DNA of 64,000 nt from Bisporella sp. PMI_857 (taxonomy: Eukaryota; Ascomycota; Leotiomycetes; Helotiales; Helotiaceae): positions 434,001 through 498,000 of the forward strand of contig JAJSPD010000005.1 in the NCBI GenBank assembly GCA_021307315.1, given 5' to 3'. Positions within the stretch are counted from its first letter, which is position 1. Each line of letters starts with the position of its first letter. Made by a program: the position numbers and the translations under genes. The notes under the pieces are model-generated. The model searched no databases. It saw nothing but the letters and a program-made list of their open reading frames with translations, and had not been told where the DNA came from. Positions 1-13,600 of the stretch are shown here, piece by piece.

Positions 1-756
1 ACAAAGATCACCTCAGTATCGCGTCAACAGATGGTTGACATACCTGTTTATTGCGGTTTTGGAGGAGGTATGCTGGAGGAAATAAAGTTAGATATGTATT
101 TTGTCCTGAGGCGTATGTATTGCAAATCAGGTCAAATCAGCAAAGCAAAAGTTGTGGTTGAAACTGGCAGATGGAGGGGTTGAGCTCGGACATCGGCATA
201 GAGAGATGATTGGCCCGAGTGGGGTTGTGTTACCTTTATGCTTGAGCCTGGTTGAATGGGGGCTTCGGATTTTATGTGATATGTTTTGTTTTGAAAATGG
301 CAGAAAAGAGGATGGGGATGCACTTGTCTCTTATATATATATTTGAGAAATATCGTGCTCAGGCCCAACTACAGCTCAGCACCCGGTACCCCACTAAGAA
401 AGAAACTATCCGGCTGCGGAGAGAGTCGGGAGCTATCTGCTCAGTATAATTCCGTACCAAAATGAGGCTATCACATGTCTGCTAGTTCTTGCATTCCAAG
501 CAGGGTATGGCATTTTCAAAAGGGACCAGACGCTTTGACGAGATAGATTTAGAGGCGCCAATCCTTCGAGCTACCATATGTTATGCAGGCATCGAACCAG
601 ACCCATTCCACAATTTCCACCAGGATGGGTATCACAGATGCCAAACGCAATGTTTTCACTAAACCAGCCAAGTCTGCTTTCTCGATATAACTCCTTTATT
701 TGGGCTCCTATGCGAGAAAAACTAGCAAAATCCTCAATCCTCATGATATGCCACTT
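1..756. other. intergenic, no gene seen
   Basis: Downstream side of the eL28 gene up to the window edge. I found only short unsupported open frames and no recognisable protein, tRNA or repeat. Confidence 0.5.
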
Positions 757-1495
757 CTATTGCTCCTTCTCTGCCTCGGCCTTGCGGGCCTTTGCTCCAC
801 GCAACTTCACCTCTGGAGATTCCTTGACAGGTCGCTGCGACTTGCGGATGGCGCTGGCGCGAGCGACGGCATCAGCGCGCAGGTCTCCTCGGTATCCTCC
901 CTTAGCTACGGTGCTAGCAATGGACTTGTAGGTCCTGGAATTGTGTCAATGCGTGCTTCCCTTGATATGAACCTAGGCTTGTGGAGAGACTCACTTTCTG
1001 GTAGTCTTGTTTCCGCCGAAGGTGGCCTGGTTTGATGCAACTGGCTTTTGGGCGGCTGATCCCTTCTTGGTGATCAGAGTAACACCACCCTTCTCACCTG
1101 CAGCTGGGATGACTCCAACAGCCTGCCTATCATTAGCCTCCATTATCTTCAAATTTTCTAACCGTCCATCTTCCAATCTATTATCGTACCTTGTCGTTGA
1201 CGAAACCAGCATGCTATACCACAATTAGCCGTCGTATTCCTAATTCAGCTTCTGAGGACACGAACCTTGCGCGAGTGGATGTTTTTGAGGTTAAGAGGAT
1301 CTCTAGAGAATCTCAGACCACCCTGAGTATTGCGCTTGACCAAGTAGGAGTTGTTGTTTCCTTCCAAAAGTTAACATCTACACACTTCCCATTCTTCGTT
1401 CAATCTCCCTCTTCCATCTCCCATCAATCGGATGAAAACATACTGGAGATCTCCCAGATCAAGTCGGCACTGACGAGTGGGCTTGCGTGAGACAT
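757..1495 (-). CDS. eL28: 60S ribosomal protein eL28
   Basis: Structural protein of the large ribosomal subunit. Five exons on the minus strand join in frame to 158 aa: 1495-1444, 1360-1266, 1213-1190, 1122-995 and 934-757. All four introns have GT-AG ends. The product reads MSHASPLVSADLIWEISRNN, then NTQGGLRFSRDPLNL, HAGFVNDKAVGVIP, GGVTLITKK, and a basic C-terminus with SQRPVK and LRGAKARKAEAEKEQ, the eL28 pattern along its whole length. Exon 3 is only 24 nt and supplies HAGFVNDK exactly. Budding yeast lacks eL28 (its gene called RPL28 is uL15), so this supports a filamentous fungus. It is divergent from the UPF0357 gene over 382 bp. The exon joins are my reading, but the match to the family is unbroken. 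Confidence 0.93.
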
Positions 1496-1877
1496 TTTGG
1501 CGTCGATATCTTGTCGTTAACAAAGTCGTCTTGTAATCTCAAAATCGTGATATATTTTGCAGGGTCAACTCCAAAATGCCTGTGTGTATCGACCAGCCAA
1601 TAAGCGACAGCCATGCTCGCTTATGTGCCTAGTGCCTCCTTAAGCCGGATCTCTTGCCGCCTTAGCATGAGACGTCAGCCGCAAGATCCATTGAATCCAT
1701 CACGACGAATCCGGCTTGGACGGAGCAAAGCCACGAAATACTCGTATGGAACGAGAGATGAGTGTCTGTGTCCTCTCTCCTGACTTCACTTCTGCACAAA
1801 CACCAACTGTTTATTAAACCCAGCATACACCCATACATTCCTTTGAACACGCAAGCCCAAAGCCAAGGTCACAAAAG
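1496..1877. promoter_or_regulatory. shared divergent promoter region, eL28 / UPF0357 gene
   Basis: 382 bp between the two start codons on opposite strands, so it must hold both promoters and leaders. I cannot assign specific factor sites. Confidence 0.5.
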
Positions 1878-2307
1878 ATGGCCTATATCTTCTATTCCAT
1901 CCTCTTCGTTTTACTTGCTCTCTCTACAGGTTAGTGAAACCCGATTCCTCTCATGACCATCAAACTCATCGCTGACTCTGCCCGTAGCGCTCTTCCTCAC
2001 CCGCGCCCTCTGGATTCCCCTCCTCCCGGCCTCCACCTATCTCTACAGCCGGCTCCCCTCCTCCTTCGCCGCCGACATCGAGTCCGGCTTCTCCTCCTCA
2101 ACATTCAACCTCGCGGGCAACGTCGCGGATGGCGATTCGCGCGCCGGCCTCGATGACGCCAGTAAGCGGGAGATCCAGAAGATCATGAAAAAGCGTCGTG
2201 TGAACTTCGATGAGGCGCGGAGGATATATACCGAGGGGCGATTCGCGAAGAATAACATCGGGCCGGATGGGCTGCCGCGGGACCCGAAGTTTGTTAGTTT
2301 TTCGTAA
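1878..2307 (+). CDS. UPF0357 / DUF2015 small membrane protein
   Basis: Conserved fungal protein of unknown function. Two exons (1878-1929, 1988-2307) with a 58-nt GT-AG intron give 123 aa. The N-terminus (MAYIFYSILFVLLALSTALF) is a strongly hydrophobic single membrane anchor. The rest is soluble, and the C-terminus carries the family hallmark: RRVNFDEARRIYTEGRF, then NIGPDGLPRDPKFVSFS at the very end. Length and the C-terminal motif match the UPF0357 family found in yeasts and moulds. I infer an endomembrane protein with one anchor. The biochemical role is not known and nothing next to it suggests one. Confidence 0.85.
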
Positions 2308-3155
2308 GGCGGTTGGGAAAGAGGAGCATTAGAGGGGAGGGAATAGAAGGGAGGGGGCCGGGCTGAGACCGACGCTTGGATGCGTGAAAGATTTGCTCAG
2401 GTATGAGCTTCGTGCAAGAGGCATGGGGAACATGTTATACATCGATTCTTCAGCACACTGTCATCTTTTGAGGTCTCAAGACAAGTCGATACAGCCTGGC
2501 CCTGGCGGAATCACACATCCATCTGTTCAAACACACAGGACATCAACACTATTGTATTCAATACTTTCCCTGCGGTCATTTATCGGAATCAGCGAGCGGG
2601 CGTTACGGCTACGGATTTCTTTTTTTATGTAAAGGGATATGCGACTTCAGAAAGTCAGGATTTGCATGATTTGCATTTTGCCATGTTGGCATCCTTTCGT
2701 TTGTACGTTAGGCCGCGGGTATAGGAAACCGCGTTGCTCGGATTAGTCTAGATACCTTTTTTTGGCTGCAATAAATATATCTTCAGCGAGTTTGATCTAC
2801 TGGCGCAAATACATCTGTAGGGTTAAGTTGAACATGCTATTTATTTGAGATGAATATTATCAGAAAGGCGCAAATTGTATCCACACAAAGCTGATCACGG
2901 CCGGAAATGATGAAGGTAGAAGTGAGGTAAATTCCAAAGCTAGGCGATCTAAGGCCATCACATTTAGACTTGAACATATGTAAAGCTTCATTATCTTTTG
3001 TACTACCTACTGCATTCCGCCGACAGACGAGACACAACATAACATGCACATTACTTGGAAGTAGTGCTTTCCCCTTAAAAAGTATCCCAGCCCTACCATC
3101 AACGCCTAACCTCAGCGCACAAATCAAAACCCCTTTCCTTAGCGAGGACATACAC
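2308..3155. other. convergent intergenic region
   Basis: 3' sides of the UPF0357 gene and TUP1. AT-leaning, with no coding pattern that I can support. It presumably carries both polyadenylation regions. Confidence 0.5.
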
Positions 3156-5196
3156 TTAGATGTTTTTGTAACTCCAGATTCTTGCACGCATATCTCCTGA
3201 GCCGGTAGCAAAAGAGCCGCCGGATGGATTTGGAGCAACTGAGATGACTGAGTTTTTGTGGCCTTGCAACATGAGTTGGGTGTTCCCAGTTCTTGGGTCC
3301 CAGAACTGAACTCCTCTGTCCTTGGATCCGGAAAGGACCCAGTTTCCATCCGGAGTAAGAGCGACAGAGAGAACGAAGTCCTGCCACATGTTAGCGCTTT
3401 CTCCATATAACGGAGACAATCAGAATCTACCTTGTGGCCTTCAAAAGTTTTGATACATCGGCCGCCCTTAGGACCTGAGTTGGCATGCACACCTCTTGGA
3501 GTTGCGAGCTCCCACATCTTGATAGTCTTGTCCAAACTTCCAGAAACAAGATCCTTTCCGTTTGGCGCAAAAGCAACCGAATAAACGGAGTCCTTGTGGC
3601 CTTCTGGACCTTCAAGACGCTCCACGAGGTAACCGGTCTGAGCATCCCAAACTCGGACACTCTTGTCAAGAGAGCCGGCTGCGACATACTTCGTATCGGG
3701 AGAGATGGCAACAGTGGTGACACCATCCTCGATGCTAAGAATAAGCATATTCTGGCCAGCTTCGATATCCCAAAGGCGGACAGTACGGTCACCGCTCCCG
3801 GAGGCAATAGTGCGCCCGTCACGAGCAAAGTCAAGGGAGTAAATATCTTGCTCGTGGCCGGCAAATGTGTTTCGAATAGTACGAGATTGGATATCCCAGA
3901 CCTAATGTACCATTAGAATGAAATATAACAATAAATACTTAATGACTTACCCGAATGAGTTTATCTTCCGCACCAGTTGCAAGGTATCGTCCATCAGGAC
4001 TGAAGCAGACACTTCTGATATAGAGATCACCAACAGCATCAACAGTCTCATCCTGGAGGATGCAAATTTTATGCCCGGTTAAGACATCAAAGATCTGAGC
4101 TGATCTATTACAACCAGTAGCGACATATTTGCCATCATGGCTGAATCGCACGCAGCACACAACACTCTCGTGCTGAAGAGTGTGAAGAAGATCAACATCA
4201 AGCACACGAGGCACTGCCGGGTTGAATATGGCAAACCAATCGGGCTCAACTTTCTTTTGGTGCGGAGGCAGGCGTTCGAGATCTAGCTCCGCGAGAGCAT
4301 TTCCTACATTACCAAATTGAGTAGCAACCGCTCGGTGGTCAGGAACAGAGCTAGGCTGTGGAACCTGAGGTGACGCTCTGGGGTCGGGGTACGGGATTGG
4401 TTGTCCTAGCTGAGGTGTCGCTGGTCCTCCGGGACCACGATTCAAGCGTGGGCCTTTACCTGGTCCAGGTGAAGCGGTGGACTGAGGCGGAGGGTTTCCA
4501 GGATAGCCGTTTTGTGCTGTTCCAGGGTAGCCGCCGCTTTGGAACGGTGGTGCTTGAGGTGGTGGCGGTGGTGGGCCAGGTTGAGGCATTTGTTGATGTG
4601 GAGGGCCTTGTTGTTCTGATTGCGCTTGTGGAGGGGCGAGACCTGGAGCTCCTTGTCCTCCTTGTCCAGCCATTATGCCACCAAATAGGTTGCTAGGTCC
4701 ATGTCCGATTGATGGAGGTGGTTGCTGAGCTGGCCCCGGGCCTGCATGTTGTGGTCCACCGATACCTGGTCCTGCTGCTCTCGGAGCGCCTCCTCGAGCT
4801 TCAAGTTCGCGGCGAAGGCGGCTGATCTCTTCCTCATAGCTTCTGAAGTTAGTGATATTGCAGTGCAAACCAGGTGCTGGTCGGCTTACTTCTGTTTCAG
4901 CTGCATATGTGCTTGCTCCATTGCATACACCTTCTCGCGTACGATTTGCATCTCTGCGACTTGTTGATTCACTGGTAATGGATATGTTAGTAGCTATTAA
5001 GAGGAATGTGCATACCGCGCGATGCCGACTAGGCTTAGCAGTGCTTACTTGAGTGCTCGTAATCGCCGCTCGCGCGCGCCTGGTTTTCAAACTCTGCGCG
5101 AATGCCATCTAGTAGCTCATTGAGGCGAGAGCTTGCTGATGGGGGTCCCGGCGGAACGCCTAGGCCACGATGTGGGTGGTTATTGTATATCGACAT
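3156..5196 (-). CDS. TUP1: Tup1/RcoA transcriptional co-repressor, WD40
   Basis: General co-repressor that works with Ssn6/Cyc8 and is recruited by DNA-binding repressors in the nucleus. Five exons: 5196-5049, 4971-4890, 4842-3951, 3901-3431 and 3380-3156, giving 605 aa. The N-terminus ([17 protein letters not shown], then a coiled coil with [16 protein letters not shown]) is the Tup1 tetramerisation domain. A long Pro/Gln/Gly-rich linker follows (about residues 95-250). The C-terminus is a WD40 propeller of about seven blades, with repeats such as [47 protein letters not shown] and [15 protein letters not shown], ending ARIWSYKNI. Length is normal for the family. Its upstream region is unusually long (2.9 kb to ERG3) and holds a MITE-like element. 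Confidence 0.96.
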
Positions 5197-8107
5197 TGAG
5201 CGAGGCTTTTCGTCTCAACCGCTGATTACCTCGTAGGATGTGACACAGGAGCTTTGTAGGACTCAGGGTGCGCTCAAGAAGCTGTGTCTGGTGTTGTCGG
5301 GGTTGTTGTCTTGATGACTGCTCGATGTCAATCAAATCTCGGTCGACGTTGCGCCAAAATTTGGCTTATGTTTGGGATCCTTTTCGCCCCGTTTGTTGAT
5401 CATCCAAGGTGGACCAGGACGAGATATGATATTACGGAGAGCAAAGGACAGATTAAGGCTAAGTGATTGGTATCGATCCAGTTGAGCTGGACCGCAACTG
5501 GAGAGGTGATGCTATTGATGAGATTTCGCGGGACCAGATGGTGGAAAAGGATCGTGAATGGAAGAAAAGGGAGAGCAAATGCTGGGGGAGTGCGGCAGCT
5601 CCATAGAATGGTGTCTGGGTTAGGGTTCTTCGTCAAGGAGCAAGGCGGCTGATGGTTGGTGGTTCTCCCAAGAGTAGGGGGCAAACTCTAAATCTTGGGG
5701 TCCCTGGTCGCGATGGTGGCAGTTCGCTTGCGTTTCTAGCGGCATTCTGGGTATATTCTTTTCCTTTTAAGTACATAAGTATATATATATACAGTAACTG
5801 ACTGTACGGCATTGTCCCTTTTACGCTAGATATTACACACTGGTATGGATGGGCATGCGACCATGCATTATGCACGCCTTCACTGCTCTACTACCGACAC
5901 TTCAACATCGTTGCGGCGGAAGGCCTTGTAATGTAAATGCGCAAAAGCAACTTGGCCAAACAGCCACAAATGCTGCCTCGTTTAACCATCAATACTTAGA
6001 CATGCAAACGGCCATAGAAGTAGAACATGGAAATTAAGCTTTGTTCCGTGATACCGTACATTTAAATACTGCTGTACAGAGTCAAGTCTTCAACCACACG
6101 TGGGAGACACCAGCATAGCGCATGTCTAGTTTCTATGTCTGTGTGCCCGGTGTCGCCGTAGCTTGGCCATCCACCATGTACTCAATTGAATTATGCTGCC
6201 GCAACAGCAGCCAGCTAACTAATTTGAGCTGCGGCTGACGTAAGTAGAAGCACCCACTTTAGGAGGCTGTGGAGTGTACAAGTACCATTCCATCAACGTT
6301 TATGACTCCGCCGAAAATATAAAAGGGAATGATACATTGTTGCTTCATCTTCCGATCCTGATCTGGCTACTGCATCTACATCGTAGTTTTGGATCAGGCC
6401 AAAGCGTCCGAACCGAAGAAACACCGTATTACGCATTGACCGATGGCGCAAGGGTGTCAGTCGGATGAAGTTGTAGTGCTACAGATGTGACCGACTTTGC
6501 ATGTTTTGAGGGTGGGGGGGGAACACGGATGAAATAATGGAGGGGAAAGTCACGAGATAAACGAGATACTAGCATGTTGATTGAATACACTGATGCCGTT
6601 CTGCGCGAGTACTGTAGATAAGAAACGTTTCTCTTGTACTTTACTTAGCTCATCCTACGCAACGGTTGAGTAGAGGGAGAAGGAGATAAATGGTCATGGT
6701 CATGGTCATGTGATCTGCATCTCCGTACCGTACGTCTTTGGAGAACTCAGCGTGAGTTAACTTCAAACTTATACTCTATATGAAGGCAACGCGCTTGCTT
6801 CATTGCTTCAGATCCACATTAGCCTGCTTCTTTACGTAGACAGCGATGACGTAATTATGACATATATCGCCCTAGTATACACCTCCATAGCGCATCACTA
6901 CTTAGCGGTCGCGAACGTCCATTAAATGGGTACACAGGCCTCACAAAGGCTCCCAATACACCTACTCCAAGAATAACTATGTTTACTGGCTTACTATGCA
7001 TCCTTCAGGTCCGTAAATCGGAACACCACATCTATTGAACAATTCTAAATCAAACACTCTAAAATATAATGAATATCAATTTGTTTATTTTGTTACTTCC
7101 TTCGCCGTCCACAACGGGTCTCTGAATAGCTGTCACCGCTCCCTAGACCTCCACAAATACTAGCACCTCCAAGCTACGTATAACTCTCACGTGATAACTC
7201 TCATGTGAGTTGTCAAAATTTGTCAACCCCCCAATATGTATATGTATCGTGACGTGACGTGATATTGGACAGCAAAGCAACGCTCTGGAACCTTGAGAAG
7301 TCCAATCTAGTTTTAATTGTTCAATAGATGGGTTACAGAGATTCTACGGGTACCGTGTTGTGTGGTGGTGTTCCGATTTACGGACCTGAATGGTGCTTAG
7401 TAAGCCAGTAAGCATAGTTACTCCTGGAGTAGGTGTATTGGGAGCCTCTCAGAAAGAGCAGAATTGATCTAGGCTGGAGTCAAGTATTGAAGACTTTCTT
7501 TACTTACACTAAAGCTTAAGGCTTAAGATTGATTATAATTATATATAAGTTAGTTGGAGTAATTGTATGGCTCTGTGAATCTCCCTTACACATGAAGGCA
7601 GTAATGCCACATGATTGATCAGTCGAACTTCTCGATATCAGCCCTTTTATGCTCCGGTGTTGGAACATTCGTTTTCGTATTCTGGGGTCATCCAGCCAGC
7701 GCGTGGTGGAGTGAGATTTGCCAGTCGGCCTCCCAAGTTGCCGTGAATGTGCAGACCCACTTTCTGCCCGGATGGGTATGATCTGCTCCTCCAATTGGTC
7801 CAAGTTAACTTTTAGTGCAGGCACAACATCCAGGGGTGGGCCCTCACGAGCCACCCAGAAGAAGAAATGGAGCGTCAAATTAAATATCCCTTAAGTTCTC
7901 TCACAATTCCACCTCCCTCAACGCCGGGACGCCCCGTGTTAATTCACTCCTATAACTCGACTGTTTTGGAGACGTCGAAAATATTTGCTGTTGTCAACCT
8001 TTCTCATAACTCTCCTCGGAAGGTTCCTAGCATTCAATTGCACCCTCAACTCTCCTTCTTGGCCGCGTTCCCAGCATTGGGTGCTTGTTCACGCCACTTG
8101 TATCAAC
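5197..8107. other. long divergent intergenic region, TUP1 / ERG3
   Basis: 2.9 kb between the two divergent start codons. No protein gene is supported. It contains an inverted-repeat element at 6948-7446, a short TA run near 5779 and a triple GGTCAT repeat near 6693-6710. Confidence 0.6.
6948..7446. mobile_element. MITE-like element with long terminal inverted repeats
   Basis: Two arms face each other: 6948-7029 and 7365-7446, each 82 nt. By eye about 76 of 82 bases match after reverse complementing. Outer ends are GGCTCCCAATACACCTACTC and its complement. The inverted match resumes at 7030-7044 and 7315-7329 (15 of 15), with 35 extra bases (7330-7364) in the right arm only. The core of about 270 bp has no coding frame. 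This is the form of a non-autonomous DNA transposon of about 0.5 kb. I could not see a clear target-site duplication, so the superfamily is open. Confidence 0.75.
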
Positions 8108-9221
8108 ATGGATATCGTTCTCGAATTCGTTGACAAATATTGTTTCGACTGGGTGTATGCCACGCTCTTTCCTTTACAACTACCATCATACAATCAGACA
8201 AATGGAGCAGTAAACTCAACACACTATAATTCCACAGCCTCTCCGCTATGGGAATATCAACCTGCCTCCTCGTGGATCTCTTTTGCGCCAGGAGAGAACG
8301 CGTACATGAGCAGGTTGGCTCGAGATAATGTTTACAGACAGATAGCGTCTCTCTACGTGGTTACTTGGTGAGTGCGCTTCTCTACCATGCCATATAGCCT
8401 CTGACCTAGTCTCTAGGCTCTCCGGTGCATCCATCTACTTCATTGTCTCGACACTTTCCTACATCTTCGTCTTCGACAAAACCACGTATCAGCACCCCAA
8501 ATTTCTCAAAAACCAAATCAGAATGGAGATCAAGCAAGCCGTCGACGCGATGCCATGGATTGCCGTTTTGACAACCCCGTTCTTTTTTGCTGAGGTCCGA
8601 GGCTACTCTAAGTTGTACGACGCCTCTGCAGACGGTCCAGGAACGTGGTATGACTGGTTTCAATTCCCGTTATTCTTGATCTTTACCGATTTCTGCATCT
8701 ATTTTATCCACCGAGGTCTGCACCATCCCTCAATCTACAAGCACTTGCACAAGGCGCACCACAAATGGATCATGCCTTCGCCATACGCCTCGGTAGCATT
8801 TCATCCAGTCGACGGTTTTAGTCAAAGCTTACCATACCATCTTTTTCCTTTTATCTTCCCATTGCAGAAATTTGCATACCTTGCGCTCTTCGTGTTTGTC
8901 CAGCTCTGGACCGTCATGATTCACGATGGAGAATATGTTGCAAAAAGCGAAATCATTAATGGTGCTGCATGTCATACAATGCATCATTTGTATTTTAATT
9001 ACAACTACGGCCAATATACAACTCTTTGGGATCGCCTGCTCGGTAGCTACCGCCAGCCAAACGAAGAGCTCTTCAGGCGGGAGACCAAGATGGCGAAAGA
9101 AGAATGGGAAAGGCAAGCCAAGGAGATGGAGGCTATCGTGAAAGAGGTAGAAGGCGAGGACTTCCGTACATACGACGCAGATGTTCCGGCAACTAAGCTG
9201 GAGTCCAAGAAGAATCTTTGA
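8108..9221 (+). CDS. ERG3: Delta(7)-sterol C-5 desaturase
   Basis: Introduces the C5-C6 double bond into episterol in the ER, late in ergosterol synthesis, using di-iron, O2 and NAD(P)H-derived electrons. Two exons (8108-8367, 8417-9221) with a 49-nt GT-AG intron give 354 aa, normal for Erg3. The start MDIVLEFVDKYCFDWVYATL is family-like. Hydrophobic segments lie near residues 85-105 and across the middle. The three histidine boxes of the fatty-acid hydroxylase/desaturase superfamily are clear: HRGLHH (about 185), HKAHHKW (about 198) and HTMHHLYFNYNYGQY (about 273). The tail is charged and lysine-ended (ESKKNL). No other sterol gene is nearby. Confidence 0.95.
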
Positions 9222-10667
9222 CCGAGAATCGGAACCTGGATCCATTAACCTTGCCTAAATGGTTTTCAAGGTGGAGAGTTGTACATATCGGCATACATAC
9301 GTGGTTCATGACTGCATTCTGGGCGTTGGGGCTATTCACTGGGGAAATTCATAGAATTGGGCTCGAGTGGTCCAGTCCACGGGCCCATCTTAATATTTTG
9401 TAGTATCACAACCTTTAATTCTAATCAATATACTAAAATATGGCAATTTCTACACCTCTCATATTGGCATCTCGGTCTTCTAGGCAATTAGATCAAGAAT
9501 GTAACCGTTTGATCTATGCTCAATTTAGAGTGGATATTAGAACTAGGGCATAGTCATCAATGTGCTCAAGAGGGGACGCTTTCAAAAGACAATTACTTCG
9601 TACCTGAAAAATAACCAATATCTATACAATAACAGAGGATTATGTCTTTTCTTAGGGATAGACGTGTTAAATACCAGAATCAATAGCCCGTCTTATTTAA
9701 GTTAAATAAATGCGTAACTTCTCCAGGTGCTGACAGGCTGCATCACACAACTACAATATCCAAACTCGAATACTGCAAGAAAAGAGACCTTGCCTCCAAT
9801 GGCGTCTTTATTTGCGGTAGTTGGAGTGACTGGCTAACCAGAAGATGAGGTCTACATAGCTCCTACACCTACCTGTGCAGGTTCATTTATTGGTGAATCT
9901 AACGGGATGTCTAGGGGAAGAATATATTAAAGCGTAAACAGCCCACGCACGCTTCTCCTTTTTTTTGCTCGCTTATGGCTATCTATGTACACCAATCTCG
10001 ACCTCCGTGGAGGTAGCTCGCGGGTAAGTTGCCGTTAGAGAAAATGACTTAAGTCGTGTCTTTGCATCAGTTTAGGATCCACATGTACACTGGGATCGAG
10101 GATAAAATAATCACGGTTTTTAGTTCTTACGGATATGATGTCTCTGGTGAAAGGGACTTTATTGAAATGGAATCCATAGGCGAGGGACATTGAAAGCATG
10201 CTTCATCCTGCTTCATCATTGCCACTCACACCCGTACCTTGTATAAAGTAATTTTCAGCACAAACATGTTCATGAATTTGCTACATAAGCGGATTCTCTG
10301 TGAGCCAAGCAAATATCTTCACTCAAAATCGTGGGCCGCTGCCTTGGTCGCTACAATGGCTCTATGGAAAGAACTCTTCCACTTACAACGCACACTCGCT
10401 CGTTTCCCTACGCAATATCAACTAGCGGATGCTGAGTCCGATCCATTCCATTTTAAGCTAATCTTAAATGTAAAAAAAGTCCAATCATAGCGACCTTGAT
10501 ACAGCTCTTCGTCAGCCCTGCAGGATTACTTCGTATCCCCATAAACTGGGCACGATCGCCGCCACCATGAAATTTCCCTGTGCAACTATCTTGGCCAGCT
10601 CAACCCCACCCCCAAATGCACTCAGTAAATTCAACCTCGTAGACTCTGCCGTCCGGGGGAACAAGTT
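9222..10667. other. intergenic, no gene seen
   Basis: AT-leaning stretch between two plus-strand genes. Short frames only. I see no protein family, tRNA or clear repeat here. Confidence 0.5.
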
Positions 10668-13600
10668 ATGGATCTAGAGAACCGAGGCCTTGATCTCGAG
10701 AGGGAATTGACGTGCTCTGTGAGTATGCGTGCGGCTCCTGGACAGCCCTGCACCCCACCCCACCGAGGCAAGCAAGGCTTGTAAGACATGACAGATCGGG
10801 TTGCGAAATGGTTTCATGCGGTAATGGAGAGTGATTGCTGATGCGTGATGATCTATTAGATATGCACCGAGGTGCTTTACCAACCTCTCACTCTCCTTGA
10901 TTGTCTACATACCTTCTGCGGCGCGTGCCTGAAAGAATGGTTCACGATCCAGCTGAATAAAGCGCGAAACGCTCCCAACTCTCTTGACACAGGCACGACA
11001 CCGTATACATGCCCCTCATGTCGCGCGCCGGTGCGCGACACAAGGCCAAATGCTACTGTCACTACTTTACTAGAAATGTTTGTGGCTGCGAACCCGGACA
11101 AAGTCAGAACCGCTGAAGAGAAGGAGGAGCTTGCTGGGAAGTATGCGCCCGGAGAGAACGTGCTGCCGAAGGTGGAAACAAGAGAGAAGACTTTGAGAGA
11201 AAGAAGGAGAGAGGATGAGGATCGGAGGCTAATCGAGGAGGTGACAGCCTTAAGTCTGAGGGAGGCTGGGGTTGAGAACGAAGGCGCAAGGAGGGAGAGG
11301 AGGAGGAGGGAAGGTAGCTCTCACGGTTCGAGGTCACAGTCGAGTAGAGATACTAGTACGGACCCAAGAAGCGCCGAGGACAGGGAGCGAAGGAGGAGGA
11401 GGGAAGCGGAGACCGAAAGAAGGAGAGTTCGGGAGGACGTTGCGCTCCGACCAGAAGGAGGTTCTGATGACAGACGACGCAGAAGAAGCGATGATGAGGC
11501 TAGGAGGAGACATGATGAGGTGCGCCGTAGTAATGTGCGGCAGGTGGAACATCAATCGTCTCTGCGCTCCCTGATTAGTTCCTCAGATGTAGACTCTCGC
11601 GAGATGGAAGAAGAAATTCTACGTCAAATACGCGAGGAAGGACTACTAGATGGGATTGACCTAGAGAACATCGATGTCAATCAGGAGGATCAGATCAGCG
11701 AGAGGATTGCGGAAGCCTTCCGAAGGCGTCAAGCAGAAAGGAGGAGGCAGGAACCAGCTAGAAGAAGTGATGCAAGTGCTAGGAGTGGTAATAGTGGAGC
11801 GCGGCGACAGACTCGTAGATCTGCACCACCTTCTAGGGAAGCTTCTGGGGACGAAGGGGTGAGGACAACCTCCAGGCGGCACAGAACTCATTCTAGATCA
11901 ACCAGTGCAGTCAGCACAGGTGAGCAGAGCAGACCACCACCCTCTATGAGTGCTATTCAAGCATCACATTTAGATGTCAATTCCAGCGATGAAGGAAGCA
12001 GACGTCGGCGAAGGACTACAAGCACCAGTCGAAGCGCTACTACGCCGGTCCCTGTTGCGGAGATGGAGGCAAGACCAGCAACCAGGTCACAGACAGACTT
12101 GAGCAACCGGCCACAGTCTTATCATGCTGGCTCACGACCATCGATATCAGAAAGTTTAAGGGGTACCACTGATCCAACAGTACACCGTCCAGTCGAACTT
12201 CCTGGTTCCGAGAATTTGCAAAGGACCAGAAGATTCTCACAGTCATCGCGAACACCAAGCTCTAGTCCTAGAATACCTGCTACTGCGCAACCTGAAATGC
12301 CTACAGCTTCATCACCTATCTTGAACGACTCCCCGAGGACTCGAGCAGCGGCACCTGCCAATATACATGTGCCGCCTTCTAGTCCCATAAGTTCCTCTGA
12401 CCCTACGATAGACAGGAGCTTGCTACCAGCTCCCTTGTCTCCACGCATGCCCAGTCCATCTAGAGTCTCACTATCTGACCGCGCTACAGCGATGGGCAGT
12501 GCATCACGGCCAACGTCAGCACATTCTCCGACACAACGAGTTGCGCATCAACTATATCCCGAACCATCGTTGACCTGCGCACGGTGTTCTAAACCTCATA
12601 TTGAGTACGAGCTACATTACAACTGTAGTAAATGCTCTAGGGGCAACTACAACATTTGTCTTTCTTGCTATCGCGCCGGAAAAGGATGCCTGAACTGGTA
12701 TGGCTTTGGTTACGCAGCTTGGAGGAATTGGGAAGCAAAACTGTCATCGGGCGACTTGTCCGCAAATGCAGAGAAGCCCCATATGTTAACAGCTAGCCGC
12801 TATACACCACCAAAAGCCACACCGGGCGGAGCAGACGGCCGCAAAACACTTACAGCAGATGATCCTCACAACCGACTACAGAGCGGTGCTTTTTGCGCAA
12901 ACTGCTTAGCATGGGCCAACAACTGCTACTGGCGATGTGACGCTTGTAACGAAGGCGACTGGGGCTTCTGCAACAACTGCGTTAACCAAGGGAAATCATG
13001 TACGCACTCGCTGCTGCCTCTGTCATATATCCCATCAGATCCTAACCATGTTTCCTTAACACCAACACACGACCAAGAGATACCTGCCTCGGCACGGATC
13101 CTCAAAGGGCCAGGAGTGACTGGCATTGGGAATTTTAAACCCTTAACTTTTGATACAAGCTGTGATGTTTGTCGCTACCCTATCCAGCCATCGGTCACAC
13201 GATATCACTGCTTCTTCTGCATCAGCAAGGTACCTAATCGTCCGCCTGGCGATTATGATATCTGCGTAACTTGCTACCCGAAACTTGAATCTTCTCGGCG
13301 GATTAGTGCTGAGAACGGGCATCAAGGCTGGCATCGTTGCCTACAAGGCCATCGCATGGTGATCATCGGATTCGAAGACAGCAGAGGCGGTCAATGTCGC
13401 ATTATAGTCAAAGATCTTGTTGGCGGACGGGGCCTAAGTCAAAAACCTACCACGATAAAAGACTCCTCAGGCTCCGACCTACTACTATGGAGCTGGGGTG
13501 ACGGACGACATGCCGACAACGATGGCATTCACAAGAAGCTCGTCACGCTCGATGTAATGAAGAGCTCCCCAATCAATGTTCCTGAGCTAGCACTGGAGAA